NCBI GenBank assembly: GCA_029204225.1
Contig: CM055096.1
Location: forward strand, 47,251,079-47,315,078
From: Diphasiastrum complanatum
Lineage: Eukaryota; Streptophyta; Lycopodiopsida; Lycopodiales; Lycopodiaceae
Direction: 5' to 3'
DNA length: 64,000 bases
In this document: piece by piece, positions 22,668 to 33,260 of the stretch
How positions within the stretch are numbered: the stretch's first letter is position 1
How the letters are laid out: each line of letters begins with the position of its first letter
Notes under the pieces: model-generated
The model's database searches: none
The model's input: the letters and a program-made list of their open reading frames with translations, nothing else
What the model was told of the DNA's origin: nothing
Position numbers and translations under genes: made by a program

Positions 22668-23816
22668 ATCGGAGGGGTGTAAATTGTATAGACCAAATTG
22701 ACCAAGAAATAAAGGCTATTCAATCTTCCATTCTTTTTGTATGAAACATATTTTGAATATTAGAGTTTATTACTCTAATTGATGAAATATGTGTACAGGT
22801 ATCATTACCTGAAGACAAGAAATGAAACTATAGATCAATGCTAACAGTTTGATGTGCAGGTTCTAGAAATAGAATCTAATGATGAACCATTTTATGGTAT
22901 GACTCCTAACATTTTCTTTAGGGTATGTGTAGGTACTAAGAAGAGTGCCTGAAGAATGAACTAAAGAATCTTCTTAAAGCTTAAAGATGGCACCTGAAGA
23001 AGGCTTTTTCTAAAGTCTATAAAGAAGGCTCAAATCGAGTCTATAAAGAAGACTCAATAGAGTCTATAAAGATTTGGAGAAAAAATCAAAGGACTCATCA
23101 CCCTTTGTGTCACACTCCACTATGATTGGGGATGGGCAACCCCTAGAAAAAAAGGGCCTAGAAATTGATGAAAATTATGCAAGATAAGATGGACATATAC
23201 AAAGCCTTTCCCATGTTATGAAAAACACTTGGGGTGAATCCCAATGTTGTAAACCAAGAAAAATACAACTTGAAAGTGGCTAACATTAAATGTTAAGCTA
23301 CCTACCTTCCATCCTTATCAATATGTAACTTAACTACTTTGCCACATGGCTTGTAAGCCATAAGATACCTAGGAAAATGTGCCCTCCTACTCCTCCCCTT
23401 TTGCTTTAACAAGTTGTTAAACACCCTCTCACACCTACACAACTCACCCTCTCACTCTACTTCTCCTAGAGTCTCCCTTACACCTCTCACACTTATTTTG
23501 GACCCCTCAGCTCTGGGGCTGTTCGGTGAGGACCTTGCACGTGTTCGAGAGAACAGGCTCTTGCCTGTATCATGGTGGGAGAGCTATGGCGCCGGAGAGC
23601 CAGACCTGAGGACGCTCGTGCTCCGAGTCCTTTCACAGGTATGTTGTCTGATCTCATTCATCCAACAAGTTTTCGCATTTTCTCTACAAGGTCGGTACTC
23701 ACTCGAGTTGTTGCCAATTAATGCAGGATTGTTTTGCTTGCGTGTGTGAGCGGAACTGGTCAACGTTCAACCTTGTTCACACGAACAGGCGGAACCATCT
23801 GACGACGGAGCGGTGC
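22668..23816 (+). repeat. 3' LTR of the gypsy remnant, right end uncertain
   Basis: About 25 bases after the integrase stop, the purine tract ATCGGAGGGG precedes TGTAAATTGTATAG at 22678, the expected polypurine-LTR junction. The right end is not defined; homology to a minus-strand copia fragment begins near 23817. The part from 23500 to 23810 is GC-richer. An open frame at 23414-23749 is a by-product of the LTR, not a gene. Confidence 0.55.
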
Positions 23817-24045
23817 AATGACATCTAGCAAATCTCTAGAGGTATGAACAAAATCTGAAATAAATGGACTTCTAGCATGCTTGATGATAATACAACTTTC
23901 ACATGGAGAATCGGATTTGCTAATAGAAGGAAGATCTTGCACTAAGTTCTGATTTTGCATTTCTTGAATACTCTTGAAATTTAAATGGCCTAGTTTGAAA
24001 TGCCACAACAAATGATTTGATTCAGAAGTAGAAATTATAAGAGCT
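23817..24045 (-). pseudogene. Ty1/copia preintegrase/HHCC fragment
   Basis: Minus-strand LLWHFKLGHLNFKSIQEM, then PCESCIIIKHARSPF and SRDLLDVI, which is the GAG-pre-integrase domain with its zinc-binding H..H..C..C residues intact. It is truncated where the integrase core should begin. Next to it (24045-24117) is a two-copy repeat with a unit of about 36 bases (ACTTCTAGTAGWGTAACARTR). Confidence 0.8.
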
Positions 24046-24141
24046 TGACTTCTAGTAGAGTAACAATGAACATTGTTACAACTTGACTTCTAGTAGTGTA
24101 ACAGTAAACAATGTCTCAATCAATTTTGGACTTTTTAAAAA

Positions 24142-24274
24142 CCCGCCGCGGCAGGTGGAACCTCCGGGAATAAAAAAAAAACAAATTGTTTTTTCTCAAA
24201 AAAATTCGTTTTTTCTTTTCTTTTAGTCTTTTTTTATTTTTTTTAAAATGGGAGGCTCCACCCATCACGGCGGG
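24142..24274. mobile_element. Small foldback element candidate
   Basis: Imperfect 24-base arms CCCGCCGCGGCAGGTGGAAC.. (24142-24165) and its inverted partner (24251-24274, ..CCACCCATCACGGCGGG) flank an A/T-run-rich loop of about 85 bases. It could be a MITE-like element or a hairpin-forming repeat. No target duplication was recognised. Confidence 0.4.
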
Positions 24275-24514
24275 TGGACACCTCCCACACACCTTTAACA
24301 TATATATCATAATATATACAACAATTTGTGTATATGCATGAGGTGAGAGGATGTATGGGGGTGTGCACTCATACATCCTCTTTAGACACACTTTCTAATT
24401 GTAAGTTTCTTCTGGTATGGGGAGGGTGCATCCTTCCATATATATGTACATTTCATGTACATTGAGGGGTCGGCCTATAAAAGATTCCCTCCCTCCCCCA
24501 TAAAAGATTTTCTT

Positions 24515-24636
<122 letters not shown>

Positions 24637-24639
24637 GGC

Positions 24640-25322
24640 TAAGGGACAACCAATAAAGATTAAGAATCAACGGTAAAGGGCCAAGGGCCAAGGGCTAAGG
24701 GTTAAGGTCCAAGGGAGAAGGGTTCAGGGCCAACGAGCAATGGCTAAGGGCTAAGGGCCAAGGACCAAGGGCTAAGGGACAAAAGTTAAGAGTTAAGAGC
24801 CAAGGGCCCAAGGGCCAGAGGTTAGGGGCCAAGGGTTAAGGGCCAAGGGCCAAGCGCTATGGGCCAATGGTAAAAAGCCAAGTGTTTAGGGCCAAGTGCC
24901 AAGGGCTAAGCATTAAGGTCCAAGAACCAAGGGTTAAGGTCCAAGGGCCAAGGGTTAGAGGCTAAGAGACAAGGGCTAACAACCAAGGGCTAAGGAACAA
25001 GGGCCAAGGACCAAGGGCTAAGGATGAAGGCCAATGGCGAAGGACAAATAAACAAAGGCTAAGGGCCAAGGGAGAAGGATTTAGGATTTAGGGCTAGGAG
25101 TTTGGTGTTTAGGGCTAAGGGTTAAAGATTAGGATTTAGGATTTAGGATTTAAAATTTAGGGCTATGGGCCTAGAATTTAGGGACTAGTGTCTAGTGTTT
25201 AGTGTTTAGGGTTTAAGATTTAGGGTTTAGGGTCTAGGATTTAGGGCCTAGGGCTTAGGATTTAAGATTTAGAGCTAAGAGCTTAGGGCTTAGGATTTAG
25301 GATTTAGTGTCTAGGACTAAGG
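24640..25322. repeat. Degenerate telomere-like 7-mer array
   Basis: The left half (24660-25075) is a run of AAGGGCC, AAGGGCT and AAGGGTT-like 7-mers. The right half (25075-25322) is TTTAGGG, TTTAGGA and TTAGGGC-like 7-mers. The plant telomere unit is TTTAGGG, so this looks like an interstitial telomere-like or telomere-derived array that has drifted. There is no coding potential. Confidence 0.8.
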
Positions 25323-26035
25323 GTGGCCTCACCTCACTCTCAACCGAAGGCCCAGCTAAAATCTCAACCGGAGACCCCAGCTAAAATCTCAACCGGAGGC
25401 CCAGCTTACATCTCAACCGAAGGCCTCACCTCACTCTCAACCAGAGACCTCAGTAAAATCTCAACTGGAGGCCCAGCTAAAATCTCAACTGGAGACCTCA
25501 ATAAACTCTCAACCGGAGGCCCATCTTAAATCTCAACTGAAGTGTTTTTCTGGAATCTCGACCGAAGTGTTTTTCTGGAATCTCGGCTGAAGTATTTTTC
25601 TAGAATCTCGACAGAAGTGTTTTTCTGGAATCTCGACCGAAGTGTTTTTTTGGAATCTCAATCGAAGCATTTTTCTGGAATCTCGACCGAAGTGTTTTTC
25701 TGGAATCTTGACCAAAGCATTTTTCTGAAATCTCGACCGGAGCCGAAGTGTCCGCTGAAATCTCGACCGAAATGCTCACTGAAATCTCGACCGGAGACGA
25801 AGTGCCCATTCAGATCTTGACCGGAGCCGAAGTGCACGCTGAAATCTCGACTGGAGCTGAAGTGCCCCCTCAGATCTCGACCGGAGCCAAAGTGCCCGCT
25901 CAAATCTCGACCAGAGCCGAAAACAGCGATCAAATCTCGATCGGAGGGATTCGATTAGATCTCAACTGAAGCAATCAGGTCAGAGCTCGACCGGAGCAAT
26001 TAACACCCATCTCGACCGGACCATAACTTTTGATC
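25323..26035. repeat. Minisatellite with core ATCTCGACCGRAG
   Basis: Three successive zones share one core. In 25334-25535 the units are about 24-30 bases (AATCTCAACCGGAGGCCCAGC). In 25541-25735 they are about 24 bases (TTTTCTGGAATCTCGACCGA). In 25736-26035 they are about 27-30 bases (CTCGACCGGAGCCGAAGTGCC). Because unit lengths are mostly multiples of three with no stop, open frames appear in several frames on both strands. They have no start context or domain, and I do not call them genes. Confidence 0.85.
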
Positions 26036-26138
26036 AACACCTCTAATTGCCATTTCGATTGAACCACCATCTTCCCAACACCTTTTAGACTAAAAAAAAA
26101 AAGGCATGAACACGAAAAAAATTCTAAAAAAATAAAAC

Positions 26139-27136
26139 TCATACCAATAGAAACCTTGCAACACCACCTTTCTTGAATTTCTCTCGATGTTGCTTCTCAT
26201 ACACCCATGACTCACACATCGTCTTCAAGTGGTCTTCCATCATAGGCAATCCTTTCACCATTTCCAATTTTCTCATCAAGCTGAGGCTTCCTAGGTTCAA
26301 ATGACCAAGCCTTTTATGCCACAGTTCAATTTGCGATGGAATGGACGAGATAAGTCCATGTTGCCCCTTAATTGTAGCATTCAGCCTATACAATTACCAT
26401 CCGCAATGTCTTTAAACTTTTGGTTCACATCCTTTACAAAGCAACGATCATGGAAAAATTCTACTTTCAACTTTTGATCAGTAATGACACCAACGGAAAG
26501 TAGATTTTTCTTCAAACCTGGTACATAAAGCACCTCCTTGATCGTCTTTCTTTTGCCATCAGGTAGTTGGATGGAAATGGTGCCTATCCCCTTGATCTTG
26601 CACACATCACCATTTGCTTGTGAAACAAACATTCCATTATCCAACTCTTTCAAGCTACTGAACCAATCTTTATTACCTATCATGTGTCTTGTGGTCCTGA
26701 GTCAATGTACCAATTTTGATCATCTTGATTGGATGACAACGCTAGTATAAAGATGCTAGAGTCTTCAACTTCACCTTCATTGACAAGGTTACCTACTTGC
26801 TTTGGTTTTCCCTTGTCTGATTCCGCCAAGAATTTTTGACACTTGCTTTTCCAATGGCCCTTTTTTCCACAATGGAAACATTTGTCCTTCTTCTTGGTCT
26901 TGCTAGATGATCCCTCATCCTCCTGAGTCTTGGTGAATTGCTGCTTAGACTTCTTTTTACCCTTGCCTTTGCCTTGTTTTTGGCATGTCACAAGTGCTTG
27001 ATCAGTATTTTGACGTCTAGCTTTCACCATCTCTCGTCGCTGCTCCTCCTGCATCAAGATTCCTATGAGCTCATCAAAGGTTGGTAATCTTTCTCTTGAT
27101 GCTATCCCGCTTATCTAATAAGGTTTTGCAATGCAT
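26139..27136 (-). pseudogene. Element A: copia gag end, protease, preintegrase
   Basis: Outermost element of the nest, left part. On the minus strand from 27136: the gag end RERLPTFDELIGILMQEEQRR (split across frames), a lysine-rich linker, the zinc knuckle CFHCGKKGHWKSKC (near 26860-26900), the aspartic protease motif NWYIDSG (followed by a frame change near 26690), EVLYVPGLKKNLLSVG, and GAG-pre-integrase ELWHKRLGHLNLGSLSLM ending VYEKQHREKF near 26170. The rest of A (integrase, RT, RNase H, 3' LTR) is missing, replaced by the minisatellite. The gag N-terminus lies at 39566-40047, beyond inserted element B. Confidence 0.9.
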
Positions 27137-28204
27137 TGTTGGAAGAGGGGGAGAATAAATGACGAACACGAACAAGAAACGAATGAGAAGCGAACTCGAA
27201 TAGAAAATGTTCATGCGCAGCGGAATGAATTATTTGACTCTCTCCGTAAGCATGACTACGCCTATCAGAATGAAGAGAACTTTATTGATAGAAATCACAG
27301 TGATTCTAGATTATGTAGCCAAACATGTAATGGATGAAGCGCTAGATGAATAATTTATCGCGAATTGCAAGACAAATTATCTGTCGCGAATGATTCACAA
27401 AGAGCTAGACTATGCTCGACTGATAGTTAGTCGCGAATTGTTTGCGAAAGACAAGACTAAAAATTGATTGTCTATTACCAAAAAGAGCAGCTAGAAAGAT
27501 CAAACAAAATGAAGAACAAGCATAGCAATATTAACACAGATCTGAATGCAAAACAAAGAGCTGTATCAGATTAAGTATATCATGTATACAAGCTAATAAT
27601 GCGGCAGAGCACAATACAATAGCGGACAAAATCGCGTGCCCTACAAAGCTTATTTTGTCTGTAATGAGGAATGAAACCTGTTCTCTTAGTCTCTTCTTCA
27701 CTCACTTGATCACGTAATCATCATCATCATCTCAATGGTGTCCAAAATATGTATATATACATAATATTATAGGTGTGTGGATGTGAAAGTACATAGTGGA
27801 TGTGTTGTCTGTAGGAGATTGTGGGTGGCTGCAATTGTTGTCCAATTTGATAGCGCAACTGCATGGATTGACTGTAAAAAAAAGGGTGTGACGTCAGCTA
27901 GTGCTGAAGTGAACGTTGGTGATGATGCAAAAAGTGGGTCACTCTTACGAATGGCCTTAGGATAAGATACCAGGGTGCCTTAGCTTTTAGGACACCTTTG
28001 GCATTCTATAGGATAGTGTCCCCTTTTTGCTTGTCAGCATAACCTATGTAAAAACATAGTGTTCGCGATTCTTTTGCCCTTTATTCGTCTGTGCGAATTT
28101 GCGTGTAAATATGCAGGCTTCATGACAACGTTAGTAAATATGCAGCAAGAATGGAGGCAGATTAAAAAATGGGATTTAGGAGAGTAGAAGTAGTAAATCC
28201 AACA
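27137..28204 (-). repeat. Element B 3' LTR (left)
   Basis: 1068-bp LTR starting TGTTGGAAGAGGGGG and ending AAATCCAACA. Compared with the right copy it has many substitutions and lacks a stretch of about 18 bases in the GAACGAGAAAC repeats near its start, so B is clearly older than C. A purine tract (CCCCCC on the plus strand, 28205-28210) directly follows. Confidence 0.9.
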
Positions 28205-28211
28205 CCCCCCC

Positions 28212-31200
28212 TTAATCTAGATCTGTGAATGACTTGATCTTCAGACTGAGCAATGCACAAAGTTTGTTGTGTGCATTAATACTGAGTGCTTTCGTGAAAA
28301 GGTCTGCAACCATGTCATGCATTCTGCAGTACGTTAAGCTTACCTCCCTGTCGAGAACCTTGTCCCTGATGTAGTGATATCTGATGTCAATGTGCTTATT
28401 CCTAGAATGAAATCTAGGGTTGGCCGATAAGGCAATAGCACTTTGGTTATCAGAAAACAAAATTGTGGGGCTGTACTGATACAGATTGATGTTAGACAGC
28501 AAATTTCTCAACCAAAATGCTTCCTTAATAGATTGAAAAGCAGCAATGTACTCTGTTTCAGTAGAAGAAAGTGCGATAGAGGTTTGCTTATGACTGTTCC
28601 ATGAAATAGGACCATCGTTGAAGAAGAATGTAAATCCAAATGTGGATTTACAATTGTCTGCATCTCTTCCCCAGCTTGCATCAGAATAGCCACTGAGCTG
28701 ATGAAGATTGTCATTGCTGACATCTCCATAGCAAATGCACTGGTCCATGGTAGCTCAAATATATCTCATGACTCGAATAAGAGTCTGCCAATGGGTAATG
28801 CCAGGACTAGCCATATATTGGCTGAGTGAGCTTACAACAAAAGAGATATATGGTCTTGTACAGACCATTGCATACATGAGAGATCCAAGTATCGATCGAT
28901 ATGGATATTCTCTCATCTGCTCCTCTTCTTGCTTGGTCTAGGGGCATTGGTTCTTTGACAGATGTAGGCCTGGATCCATTGGTGAGTGAGCTAATTTACA
29001 ATTCATCAAATTGTATCTATTAAGAACATTGTGAAGATACCTTTGTTGAATGACGTAAATCAGTCGATTTGGTCTGTCTCTGTGGATTTGAATTCCAAGA
29101 TAGAAGTGAGCTTCGTCCAGATCAGTCACGTCGAATTTTGAGAAAAGCATCCATTTTGCATCCTTGACCATTTTGGTATTGTTGCTGAAGAGCAACATAT
29201 CATCAACGTACAAGGTGATGATAATGAAGGATTGCTGCAATGACCTTGAATAAACGTTGCAATCAGCAGTGCTTGGTTTGAATCCTTGTTCAATGAGGAA
29301 TGTGTTGATCCTCTGAAACCGAGCTCTGGCAGACTGTTTCAAGCCGTACAATGCTTTGTGGAGTTTACAGACATGATTCTTCATGCCTTCCAAAGGTATC
29401 CTTCGGGCTGGATCATGTAGATATCTTCAGGATCGACGAATGTTTGACGACTGGACTAAAAGTCTCATTGTAGTCGACATTCGGGATCTAGGTGAATCCT
29501 CGTGCTACTAGTCTAGCCTTCCTTCGATCAATTGCTCCGTTGGCATTATATTTGATCTTAAAGATCCATTTGCAATCAATAATATTGCAGCCAATAGGAT
29601 CTTCGACTAATAACCATGTCTGATTCTTGATCAGAAAGGAATACTCTCTGTCCATGGCTTCTCTCTAGATATCAGAGTCTGGTTGGCTGATTGCCTCTTC
29701 GACTGTCTTCAGTTCCTACATTAAGAGATAGGCAGACTCAGGAGTATACCTTGTGGGCTGTGTGCGCACTCGGCTTGATCTTCTAGGATGATTCGACTGA
29801 TGAACCACTCCTGGGACTTGGTGTTGGGTAGCAGCAGCATCTTCATCTGACTCGTTGTCTCGAAGTGGGTCGACAATAGACACGCTTGAGCTAGAAGCTC
29901 GGACTGTCGTGTCAATTGCAGGAGATGTAGGTTCTTCTTGAGCAATATCCTTGCCTTTGAGGTCGACGAATTGATCCTCAATAAAGACTGTATCCCAGCT
30001 ATACAAGATTTCTTGGGTATCAGGATCGTACAGCTTGTAGGTGTTATCAGACAAAGTATATCTGATCATGATGGTCTTGAGACCTTGGAAGTCCAATTTC
30101 TTCCTTGTGTCTTTTGGGATCTGCGCATAGGCAATGAACTCGAACACTCTTAGATTCTTCAAAGAAGGCTTAGAGCCTGTCCACACCTCGTGGGGTGCCT
30201 TGTCTAAGAGAACCTTGGTCAAACATCTGTTTTGGACGTAAGCTGCAGTGGAGACAACTTCAACCCAGAATCTCTTGGGCAACAATGCATGCGATAGCAT
30301 ACATTTAGCAGATTCGACCAGAGTACGGTTCTTCCTCTCAGCTAAGCCATTAGACTGAGGACTGTAAAGAGTGACGAATTGCTGCTCAATGCCTTGGCTT
30401 TGACAGTACTCCTTAAACTCGACAGAGATGTATTCTCCACTGTTGTCTGATCTTAGGGCCTTGATCATCCTTCCAGTCTCCTTTTCTGCACACTCCTTAA
30501 AGATTCTGAAGCAGTTGAAAGCTTCTGATTTATTCTTTATGAAATACACCATCGTCCTTCTAGAGAATTCGTCAATAAAGGTTATAACATACTTGGCATC
30601 CTTCAACAAAGGATTTTTCATTGGGCCACAAATATTTGAATGTACAACATCTAGCAATCCTCTAGCAATATGTTGATGGCTTGACTTAAATGGTTTTCTA
30701 GTCTGTTTACCAATACATTGATCACATTCAAATTCTACTTTGTGTCCTCGATCTGTGATTCTACTTACAGAGAGCAGATTCATAGATAACTTTGGTACAT
30801 ACAAGACTTTAGAGAGTAGCTTAGACTGATCATTTGCAAAGCATAATCTTATAGTGCCTTCACCTTTAATAGCTTGTGTGCTATTGTCGCCAAGGTGAAC
30901 AAATTTCTGAGTACTGTAAGGTGTATAGGACTCAAAACAGCCAATGAGGCTAGTCATGTGTTGAGTGGCTCCGAAATCCAGGAACCAAGAACTGTCGCCA
31001 GATGCTCCTTGATGGTTGGTCATGAAGGCATCATGATTCATTTCTTGAATAGGTTGTGGAGCTTCTGCAACTGCATTCGCCACTTGATTCGACTACCTTT
31101 GTTGTTGTTCTTCGCTTGAAGTATTCAGCAGTCTTGAATTTTGGGGTTGTTTCGTTTGCAATATCTACAGAACAGCTTCTTCTTTGTTTGCGGATTCGAT

Positions 31201-31260
31201 TGTTCCTTGTGCTGAGCTGGTTTTTGGTCTGGCTTTGATTGCTTTGGGCCTTTCTTCTTC
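28212..31260 (-). pseudogene. Element B pol: protease, integrase, RT, RNase H
   Basis: From the right: a zinc knuckle CRYCKRNNPKIQDC with His changed to Asn (near 31155), a protease motif WFLDFGATQHMT (DSG changed to DFG, near 30980), then a jump to CDQCIGKQ with most of the preintegrase domain missing. The integrase core shows VHSNICGPM (the first catalytic Asp is Asn), LRSDNSGEY (second Asp kept) and LAERKNRTL (Glu kept). The 455-codon frame is open from 31083 to 29716. RT follows with stops, a loss of about 40 residues near 29395-29430, then LHKALYGLKQSARARF and LYVDDMLLFS (near 29200). RNase H (28748-28212) retains SGYSDASWGRD, SSTETEY and FSDNQSA. It ends next to the purine tract. Inactive. 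Confidence 0.93.
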
Positions 31261-31262
31261 TT

Positions 31263-31620
31263 CTACTTTGTCGTCCTCTTGTTGGTGTACAAGACGTGAA
31301 AATCAGTTGAGGAACTCAAGGCTTCGTTCCTTCGCGTGTCTTCCTGCAACAACATAGTAATGACTCTTGAAAGAGTCAATTCTGGATGAGTCGTGATGAT
31401 CATCACCCAGCTGTCATAAGAACATGGCAAGCTTGTAAGCAGTTCCATCACTGAGTCTTGATCGTCTATGACAGATCCGACAACGGCCATTTGTCTTAGC
31501 AGGTTCTTGAATTGATTAATGTGATTCTGCAGAGAATCACCATTCGTCATCTTGAGGGAGTAGAATTTCTTCCTAAGATGTAGCTTGGAAGCTATATCTC
31601 GCACTTCGTATAGTGTGCTC
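31263..31620 (-). pseudogene. Element B gag, C-terminal part
   Basis: Minus-strand UBN2-type gag: VRDIASKLHLRKKFYSLKM, NHINQFKNLLRQMAVVG, LLTSLPCSYDSWVMII, MLLQEDTRRNEAL. The frame continues from 38057-38336 across the inserted element C. The short target repeat TGCTC (31616-31620) marks the insertion edge. Confidence 0.9.
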
Positions 31621-32275
31621 TGTGAAAAATACAGATCCTAAGTGGATCTAAACTCCAAGATCATTGGCTTGAATGCTTGCACTCCAAACTACATAAGCTA
31701 GGAATTGGCAACACATTCTATGCTACCTAGAATGCAAAGAACTTGATCAAAAAGCATTTATCACAAATGGAAACTTCCATAAACATCAAGTGCGGCCCAA
31801 AATAGCATTATACAGTCCATAATACATCAGCCTACCACTTTTGGAAAGCACCTAAGATCATACACAATATCTTGAAGACAATACACACAACAATGCTCTC
31901 AATGGAGGAAGAAACAATGACAATGATCTATTGATCTCAATGAAGCATACAAAAGGTTTCTCCAACCTGTTCTCCACGACTTCCCTACTATTTATGGATG
32001 AGGAAGATGACTCTCTCTCCTCTCTCTAGAAGGTACTTGACCCTAGATATTCCCTATATAGGAAAAATAGCTAAAAATGGCTTATATGACCAAAATACAT
32101 CAAAATGGTCTCATTTTGAAGGGTATGAAGTTTGACACTTCATCATACTGAAAAAATACAGTAAATAAAAACATTGTGGCCTGGTTCACACGTGTGAAAC
32201 TCCAGAACCAAAACTATTTACAATTTTAGCCAATTTAGGCCTCAAACTAGCTAGGAAATGTTGACAATTTTCACA
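31621..32275 (-). repeat. Element C 3' LTR (left)
   Basis: 655 bp, TGTGAAAAAT to TTTTCACA. It contains the palindrome TTCACACGTGTGAA (32185-32198) and a TATA-like TATATAGG on the minus strand (near 32050-32060), suitable for a promoter. The stop of pol (TGA) is formed by the first bases of the LTR read on the minus strand. Confidence 0.97.
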
Positions 32276-33260
32276 CTCCCTCTTCAACATTGGATGCTAG
32301 TTTCAACATAGTCTTTGAGCACATTCCAAGATTAGATCTATGCATTAAATATAGGTCCTTTCCCAATGGTTTGGTGAAGATATCAGCCACACACTCCTTT
32401 GAAGAGACATGTTGAAGCTCCACCTCTTTGGCAATGACTTGATCTCTCACAAAATGGTGAGCAATCTCAATGTGCTTGCTCCTTGCATGAAAAACAGGAT
32501 TGCTTGCCAAGCTTTGGGCTGAAAGGTTATCACAAAGTATGATTGGAGTCTTCTCTGGTTCCAGCAAGTGAAGATCCAATAACATCCTCTTGATCCAAAG
32601 AATCTCCTTGGTGCATGTTGTTAATGCCTTGTACTCGGCTTCGGTGGAAGATAGAGAGATAGTTGGTTGCTTCTTTGATAGCCATGAGACCACTCCATCT
32701 CCAAGATAGATTGCAAAGGCACTTGTTGACTTCCTATCCATTTGATCACCTGCAAAATCTGAATCTGAAAATCCACAAAGGTTAGGTGTAGTACCTCCAT
32801 ACAAGATGCCAAAATCTCTAGATCCCGAGATGTATCTAAGTACTCTCTTTCCTAGCTTCCAATGAGCCTCACTAGGATCTTGCATAAATTGACTTAGTTT
32901 ACCAACCACAAAGCTTAGATCAGGTCTTGTGATGGTTAACCATATAAGAGATCCTATTAGCTTTCTATAGAGAGTAATGTCCTTGAAGGATCTTTCATTA
33001 CTTCTTGTAGTTAGCTTTACATTTGATTCCATAGGAGTAGAAACAACTTTACAATCTTCCATATGAAACCTTTTTAGAATAGAGTTAACATACTTTTCTT
33101 GACATATGAATGTAGATTTAGAAGTTCTAATAATCTCTATTCCTAAGATATAATGAAGTTTACCAAGATCTTGAATTTCAAACTCTCTTTTGAGTGCCAT
33201 CTTGATTTCATCTATATCTAGATTGTTACCACCACTTAAGATAATGTCATCAACATAGAA
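32271..33260 (-). pseudogene. Element C RT C-terminus and RNase H
   Basis: Second frame of pol, shifted against the upstream frame. It holds YVDDIILSGG (codons 33246-33257), KREFEIQDLGKLHYILGIEI, FHMEDCKVVSTPMESN, ITRPDLSFVVGKLSQFMQDP, then RNase H with all catalytic residues visible (FSDSDFAGDQMDRKST, SSTEAEYKAL, LCDNLSAQSLA) and the VADIFTKPLGK tail. It has no other lesion over about 330 codons. Translation would only reach it if ribosomes changed frame, or if the slip near 33258-33268 is a fresh mutation or assembly error. Confidence 0.93.

Noticed and set aside
23414-23749. 111-codon open frame on the plus strand
   Set aside because: It lies within the gypsy 3' LTR region and shows no domain.
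24640-25322. True telomere
   Set aside because: Units are heavily degenerate and flanked by ordinary sequence on both sides; at most it is an interstitial telomere-like array.
25323-25969. Overlapping open frames on both strands with 8-9 residue peptide repeats
   Set aside because: Unit lengths divisible by three leave frames open by chance; there is no start context, and the repeats read open on both strands.
25323-26035. Possible CRISPR array
   Set aside because: The units are contiguous degenerate minisatellite copies without unique spacers, in a plant genome.
27777-27965. Open frame repeated at 39110-39325
   Set aside because: Both lie at the same place in the two LTRs of element B, so the match reflects LTR duplication, not a gene family.
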